Shown one piece after another: positions 7,772-10,801 of a DNA stretch of 10,801 bases. Under the pieces are notes generated by a model. The model worked only from the letters and a program-made list of their open reading frames with translations, was not told the DNA's origin and searched no databases. Each line of letters begins with the position of its first letter. The first letter of the stretch is position 1. A program made the position numbers and the translations under genes. The stretch comes from RGIG250 sp964540025. GTDB taxonomy: Bacteria > Bacillota > Negativicutes > Selenomonadales > Selenomonadaceae. Where the stretch lies: NCBI GenBank assembly GCA_964540025.1, contig CAZIKQ010000051.1, forward strand, positions 1 to 10,801, in the 5' to 3' direction.

Positions 7772-8760
7772 GGTCGGACAATATTTCCATCGTCGTTCAG
7801 GGCGGAGTTTCAGCGATAACCGTCAATGTGTTGCGCAGTTTGCGGAAAGTTTTTCTGACCGCCGAGATCGTTCTTTCGACGTGGGAAAATTCAGATCTTA
7901 GCGGGCTGGATTATGATAAGATCGTTTTGTCGCCTGATCCCGGCGCGCAAATGGCTTACGAGGCGGTGGGCGTATACAATAACGTCAATCGTCAGCTTAC
8001 CAGCTCAGCAGTCGGGGTCAATGCGGCGACGCGGCCCTATATATTAAAGATGCGGACGGATATTTTTATTAAGAGCGCCGCGTTTTTAAGTTACTTCGGT
8101 AAGTACGACGACTATGCGCCGTATATTTTCAAAAACCGCTTACTGATCTGTAATTACTACACGCGAAATCCCCGGGCGCAGGGCGTTTGTGTTCATCCGT
8201 CGGATTGGCTTCTGTTCGGTCGAGCGGAAGACGTAAAACTTTTTTACGCTGATTTTTCGCTTCAGACGGATGAAGAAGCGGTATGGTTCAAAACCCGCCG
8301 CAAAGATAGTTTGATATATAAAGGCTATTTATCGCGCTTCACGCCGGAGCAATATATTTTTTTATCGTTTTTGCGCCGTTTTCAGGAGGTTGAAATAGAC
8401 TGCTATTATAGCTCCTCGCCCGAGCTCAGGCGCTTGACGGAAGAGCTTTACGCTAAATGCTTTGTCGTGCTTGATTATCGCGCAGAGCTTGATATCGGGT
8501 TTTCCAAATACGATCCTAATCGTTATTTTGAAAAATATCTCTTGATTTCCCATTGGCAGTGGCGCGCGCTGTACCAGCGGTATTGCGAAGATACAGCGTC
8601 TTTTCGTTGGACGCTGTATCTCCTTTTTAGCTGCGTGGCTCGCCTCGTCTACGGCTTACGGCAAAATATCGTCGCACTCCTCGACCGCCTGAACTTAAAA
8701 GAACCGTTAAAACAGCGTCTTAACGGCAGAAAGAAAAGCATTCCGACAACGGCTGATTGA
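7768..8760 (+). CDS. WavE-like polysaccharide biosynthesis protein (second copy)
   Basis: A 330-residue WavE-family protein, more typical than its neighbour: NISIVVQGGVS, then SLRKVFLTAEIVLSTWE, NNVNRQLTSSAVGV, ILKMRTDIFI (the K-M-R-T-D motif) and VHPSDWLLFGR, then FTPEQYIFLSFLRR. It ends with a hydrophobic segment (WTLYLLFSCVARLVYGL) and a Lys/Arg-rich tail, probably anchoring it at the inner membrane. It likely adds a sugar to the lipid-linked glycan; donor and acceptor are unknown. It shares motif order with the 6770-7771 product but has a richer GC composition and low direct identity, so the pair is an old or imported paralogue set rather than a recent tandem duplication. Its ATG overlaps the previous stop by four bases, and a terminator follows 30 bases after its stop, making it the last gene of the operon. 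Confidence 0.85.
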   Translation: MRSDNISIVVQGGVSAITVNVLRSLRKVFLTAEIVLSTWENSDLSGLDYDKIVLSPDPGAQMAYEAVGVYNNVNRQLTSSAVGVNAATRPYILKMRTDIFIKSAAFLSYFGKYDDYAPYIFKNRLLICNYYTRNPRAQGVCVHPSDWLLFGRAEDVKLFYADFSLQTDEEAVWFKTRRKDSLIYKGYLSRFTPEQYIFLSFLRRFQEVEIDCYYSSSPELRRLTEELYAKCFVVLDYRAELDIGFSKYDPNRYFEKYLLISHWQWRALYQRYCEDTASFRWTLYLLFSCVARLVYGLRQNIVALLDRLNLKEPLKQRLNGRKKSIPTTAD

Positions 8761-8790
8761 AAAAGGGCGTTACAAGATTTCTCCACAACA

Positions 8791-8834
8791 AAAAGCAGAC
8801 GGTACCCTACTTTGTACTGTCTGCTTTTGTTTTG
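8791..8834 (+). terminator. Rho-independent terminator ending the polysaccharide operon
   Basis: A 15-bp stem pairs 8791-8805 (AAAAGCAGACGGTAC) with 8814-8828 (GTACTGTCTGCTTTT), with one G-U pair and an eight-base loop. It is followed by GTTTT. The A-rich left side means it could also act on transcripts from the opposite direction. Confidence 0.88.
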
Positions 8835-8929
8835 CCCAAAGACCTTAATCCCTGATAAAATTAAAAATTTGCGACTATTTACCACCGCCTGTATCCATAA
8901 TAAATTGTCCTGCAAAAATCTGAATAATA

Positions 8930-8938
8930 TGGTATAAT
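8930..8938 (+). promoter_or_regulatory. Extended -10 promoter for the deaminase unit
   Basis: TGGTATAAT is a perfect TGn extended -10 plus consensus TATAAT hexamer. No good -35 lies at 16-18 bases upstream (TTGTCC at 8905-8910 is 22 bases away), which extended -10 promoters tolerate. Transcription would start near 8945, leaving a leader of about 148 bases before ATG 9093. Confidence 0.65.
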
Positions 8939-8944
8939 AGCCAC

Positions 8945-9092
8945 AGCAGTGAATCATAAAAAGAAAGGGTGACGTTCCTCTGATGTTGGAAGGGATGCGC
9001 GATAAGAATATTGGAGCAAATTACCCAAAATTATGCTCAATATTTACAGAATGAATTGATTTGGTGCTGTGCGAGGAAATGGGGTGATACCA
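8945..9092 (+). ncRNA. Structured leader; candidate AvcI-like RNA (hypothesis)
   Basis: This stretch lies between the predicted transcription start and the deaminase start. Its main visible structure is a hairpin: AATATTG-G-AGCA at 9007-9018 pairs with TGCTCAATATT at 9034-9044, with one bulged G. Inside, AATT at 9019-9022 can pair with AATT at 9029-9032. No run of T follows, so it is not a terminator. In Vibrio AvcID systems a small RNA encoded just upstream of the deaminase gene holds the enzyme inactive, so location and size fit. No sequence similarity to AvcI was or could be shown. A 23-codon reading frame (8983-9054) also crosses the region without a good ribosome site. Confidence 0.3.
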
Positions 9093-9419
9093 ATGGGTGA
9101 CAAAATTATTATTGGCATGACAGGCCCTTTCGGAAGCGGTTGCTCATACATAGCAAAAGAAATCTTGAAGAAGAAAGGATATAAATACATATCCCTCTCT
9201 GCAATCTTGAAGGGGGAGTACGGAAAAGATAAGAACTCTACAAGAACTGAGTTGCAGGATTTTGGTAATGATCTGAGAGCGAAGCAGGGTGCTGACATCC
9301 TTGCAAAGAAGGCATACCAGAAAATTTCGAACAGCAAGAATGAAAAATGGGTTGTCGATAGTATCAGGAACACCCATGAAATTGAGTTTTTGAAAAAAAG
9401 GTTGGTACGTTTTATGTGA
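9093..9419 (+). CDS. Anti-phage dCTP deaminase (DcdV/AvcD-like), N-terminal P-loop part, frameshifted
   Basis: The first 108 residues of a protein whose other half is at 9416-10252. It opens IIIGMTGPFGSGCSYIAKEI, a P-loop of the nucleotide-kinase type at residues 11-18 with Cys instead of the Walker A Lys. It continues LQDFGNDLRAKQGADILAKK and KWVVDSIRNTHEIEFL, the pattern of dephospho-CoA/dNMP-kinase-like domains found at the N-terminus of DcdV/AvcD proteins. Those enzymes deaminate dCTP/dCMP on infection and drain the deoxynucleotide pool. The frame ends early (VRFM, stop at 9417-9419) because of a -1 shift between about 9393 and 9405. Reading on in the -1 frame restores GTFYVIATWADQETRW without a gap. 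ATG 9093 is preferred, with GGGGTGA at 9081-9087; an upstream GTG at 9069 extends the frame but has no ribosome site. Confidence 0.75.
   Translation: MGDKIIIGMTGPFGSGCSYIAKEILKKKGYKYISLSAILKGEYGKDKNSTRTELQDFGNDLRAKQGADILAKKAYQKISNSKNEKWVVDSIRNTHEIEFLKKRLVRFM
9393..9405 (+). other. Frameshift site in the deaminase gene (A7 tract)
   Basis: Seven A at 9393-9399 are read TTG AAA AAA AGG. One more A here, or one more G in TTGG at 9402-9405, would join the two halves as one 386-residue protein. The phase is G AAA AAA, not the classic A AAA AAG heptamer, so programmed -1 slippage is possible but not clearly indicated. A true mutation, or an indel in the assembly, is equally compatible. Confidence 0.7.
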
Positions 9420-10252
9420 TAGCTACATGGGCTGACCAGGAAACCCGATGGAAGCGCGTTGAGGATAAATACGAACACAATAGGGTTACTTTTGAAAAGG
9501 ATGATGCAAGGGATAGTCGGGAAAAGTCTGAAAACGGCCAGCAAGTCACACTTTGTTATCAAATGGCGGATATTATAATCATAAATAATAAGGAGATTAG
9601 ATCTGTCGGAGCCGATGATTTTCAGGCATTAGAGCAAAAGACTCAAAGGTTTATTGACATAATCGAAGGGAAAGATAAATTCGTCCCTTCAGAAATTGAA
9701 ACCTTAATGGCGATGGCCTATGCTAATAGCATGAGATCATCGTGCTCCCAGCGTAAAGTGGGAGCACTTATCATTGATAACTTCGGAAACGTGTTCAGTT
9801 CTGGATACAATGAAGTTCCAACATCCGAACGTTCATGCAAGAAAGAATATGGGATGTGTTACAGAAAATATTTGCGAACCAAGTTTTCTAATAAACTGAC
9901 AGAAATAATTCAGGACGAAGAAACGAAAAATAATGTTATTGCAGTAGTTAATGATCATTTTAAAGCTCTTGACTATTGCCGGGCTCTTCATGCTGAGGAA
10001 AATGCTATTGTAAACATGGCGCGACTTGGCGGATCGAAGAACTTGAATGATGCTACTCTTTATACGACAACTTATCCCTGCAATATGTGCGCGAATAAGA
10101 TAGCGCAGGTGGGGATCAGACATCTGGTTTATTTTGAGCCCTACCCGCAGGAGGAAGCAAAGATCATTCTTCGAACCCACCGTGTAGAACAAATCCCATT
10201 CGAAGGAATCACATTTAATGGATATTTTCGCTTTATGGAGGTACTGCGATGA
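9416..10252 (+). CDS. Anti-phage dCTP deaminase (DcdV/AvcD-like), C-terminal deaminase part
   Basis: This holds the rest of the P-loop domain (VIATWADQETRW, with the Arg of the kinase lid, to ADIIIINNKE) and a full zinc-dependent deaminase of the dCMP-deaminase family. SQRKVGALIIDNFGNVFSSG opens the fold. LHAEENAI gives the zinc His and the catalytic Glu (H300 and E302 in the joined protein), and PCNMC gives C330 and C333. An insert with further Cys (CKKEYGMCYR) lies between, as in dCMP deaminases with longer loops. The family converts dC nucleotides to dU nucleotides and starves phages of dCTP. The apparent GTG start at 9416 is only where the frame opens; no Shine-Dalgarno precedes it, so it should be read as the continuation of 9093-9419. 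The joined length of about 386 residues is shorter than the roughly 530 of Vibrio AvcD. The end overlaps the next gene by four bases. Confidence 0.82.
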   Translation: MIATWADQETRWKRVEDKYEHNRVTFEKDDARDSREKSENGQQVTLCYQMADIIIINNKEIRSVGADDFQALEQKTQRFIDIIEGKDKFVPSEIETLMAMAYANSMRSSCSQRKVGALIIDNFGNVFSSGYNEVPTSERSCKKEYGMCYRKYLRTKFSNKLTEIIQDEETKNNVIAVVNDHFKALDYCRALHAEENAIVNMARLGGSKNLNDATLYTTTYPCNMCANKIAQVGIRHLVYFEPYPQEEAKIILRTHRVEQIPFEGITFNGYFRFMEVLR

Positions 10253-10428
10253 AAAGCGTTATAGTTTGCCCTAGGTGCAAGAATTTGGTTTACTTCAATT
10301 CATATTTCGGTGCCTACATTTGCGAGAAGTGTAGCTGGGAGGATGCCTCGTATGCGAAAGAGAGAGCCTCTTATGCGATTGCAGCAAGAGTACGGAAAGT
10401 TAAGAGAGTGCGGATTCGGATGAGATGA
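10249..10428 (+). CDS. 59-residue zinc-ribbon protein coupled to the deaminase gene
   Basis: A short gene whose ATG overlaps the deaminase stop (ATGA), with a strong GGAGG at 10237-10241 seven bases before it. The product begins MKSVIVCPRCKNLVYF and contains CPRC (C7, C10) and CEKC (C25, C28), spaced CX2C-X14-CX2C, a small zinc-ribbon or knuckle. The last 20 residues are strongly basic (RVRKVKRVRIRMR), suggesting RNA, DNA or nucleotide contacts. It has no signal peptide or membrane segment. I do not recognise a named family. Tight coupling to the deaminase gene, and the shared terminator after it, indicate that it works with that enzyme, as regulator, cofactor or antitoxin; this is inference. 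Frame integrity with a good ribosome site and four well-placed cysteines make chance unlikely. Confidence 0.7.
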   Translation: MKSVIVCPRCKNLVYFNSYFGAYICEKCSWEDASYAKERASYAIAARVRKVKRVRIRMR

Positions 10429-10562
10429 AGGCTTAGATAAAAGCATGTTCACTAAAAAACAATCTTCTACTCACGGAAAGAGAACTGTTGTAAGATAAAA
10501 TATTCAAAAAGCAAAAGGCGCCCTTGATTGTTGTGGACTGTACCCCATAAAATAAACAAAGA

Positions 10563-10618
10563 AAAAAGAAACCTCCTGCTGTAGAATGTAGAAGAACTAC
10601 AGCAGGAGGTTTCTTTTT
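10563..10618 (+). terminator. Perfect 22-bp inverted-repeat terminator
   Basis: 10563-10584 and 10597-10618 are exact reverse complements around a 12-base loop. The stem core is CCTCCTGCTGTAG, and the right arm ends in TTTTT while the left begins AAAAA, so it can stop transcription from either side. The 134 bases between the zinc-ribbon stop and this stem show no gene. Confidence 0.9.
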
Positions 10619-10625
10619 AGTGGTG

Positions 10626-10801
10626 GTGCGCCCGGCATGAGCAACAACCAGGTGGTGAAAGTCCACTACGCGCTCGGTGGAAGAAATTCAAGCTTCCTGG
10701 CTTCTGCCTCGGAAAGAACGGCAAAGGCATTTTCATTCGTGCGCATAAAAGTGCACAACGAAAGGCTAAGGCAAAACTCAAGCATTTGACCAAACGAAAT
10801 C
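10626..10801 (+). mobile_element. Internally deleted group II intron (window cuts its 3' side)
   Basis: GTGCGCCCGGCATGAGC at 10626 is the characteristic 5' end of a bacterial group II intron. It is followed by the domain I segment GGTGGTGAAAGTCCAC at 10651-10666. In a full intron several hundred bases of ribozyme and most of a maturase gene would come next, but here maturase C-terminal codons begin by about 10681. Thus most of domains I-IV and the reverse transcriptase are missing. The element lies seven bases after the terminator T-run; intrinsic terminators are the known target type of class C introns, though the class is not proved here. It should be unable to move unless helped in trans. 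Confidence 0.75.
10681..10801 (+). pseudogene. Group II intron maturase/reverse transcriptase fragment
   Basis: Read from 10681 the frame gives KKFKLPGFCLGKNGKGIFIR then AHKSAQRKAKAKLKHLTKRN, open to the window end. The block GF-x-x-GKNGxGIxIRAHxKS and KAKxKLKxLTxR is the start of the maturase (thumb/domain X) region of LtrA-type intron-encoded proteins. The reverse transcriptase domain that should precede it is absent, being replaced by the intron 5' end, so this is a remnant rather than a start of a gene. Confidence 0.75.

Noticed and set aside
9044..9562. Minus-strand reading frame of 172 codons opposite the deaminase gene
   Set aside because: It is antisense to conserved P-loop codons, has no promoter or ribosome site, and shows no protein family pattern.
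10535..10551. TGTGGACTGTACCCC resembling an IS3-family terminal repeat
   Set aside because: Only one end is visible, with no transposase, partner repeat or target duplication in the window.
10433..10666. Minus-strand reading frame of 77 codons across the terminator
   Set aside because: It reads through a perfect terminator stem and the intron 5' end, so it is a chance frame.
1..10801. CRISPR arrays, tRNA or rRNA genes
   Set aside because: No regularly spaced direct repeats, cloverleaf or ribosomal RNA blocks were seen on either strand.

Overview
The window holds the end of a surface-polysaccharide (capsule or LPS/O-antigen type) biosynthesis locus, followed by a small separate unit that looks like an anti-phage dCTP-deaminase (DcdV/AvcD-type) operon, followed by a broken group II intron. 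All genes are on the + strand. An ABC-2-type polysaccharide exporter ATPase, WavE-type glycosyltransferases, a GTG start candidate, purine-rich Shine-Dalgarno sites and T-tailed intrinsic terminators suggest an anaerobic bacterium, perhaps a Negativicutes/Clostridia-type Firmicute or a Campylobacter-like organism. Taxonomy cannot be fixed from the sequence alone.

Region 1 (1-3220), balanced base composition: the tail of an export ATPase (1-104), then a tightly packed operon of a GDPD-like phosphodiesterase (106-753), a HAD-IA phosphatase/mutase (755-1384), a nucleotidyltransferase homologue lacking its catalytic signature (1393-2151), a small cupin (2148-2471) and an intact nucleotidyltransferase paralogue (2486-3220). 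These look like enzymes that make or tailor an activated, phosphate-linked building block.

Region 2 (3222-7771), visibly AT-rich: an acyltransferase-3 membrane protein (3222-4286), a very large protein joining a polysaccharide pyruvyl-transferase domain to a GT4-like glycosyltransferase domain (4308-6773), and a WavE-like protein (6770-7771). Region 3 (7768-8760) is a second WavE-like gene that returns to the richer composition exactly at a 4-base stop/start overlap. Region 2 therefore looks like a transferred cassette spliced into an older operon. A strong terminator (8791-8828) ends the locus.

Region 4 (8840-10618): an extended -10 promoter, a leader of about 150 bases with a stable hairpin, a P-loop plus zinc-deaminase gene interrupted by one -1 frameshift at an A7 tract (9093-10252), and a 59-residue zinc-ribbon protein (10249-10428) that is translationally coupled to it. 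A perfect 22-bp inverted-repeat terminator (10563-10618) closes this unit. If the frameshift is not real, or is bypassed, this is a plausible nucleotide-depletion phage-defence operon with a possible RNA antitoxin leader and an undescribed small partner.

Region 5 (10626-10801): the 5' end of a group II intron joined directly to codons from the C-terminal part of an intron-encoded maturase, which indicates an internally deleted intron placed just after the terminator.
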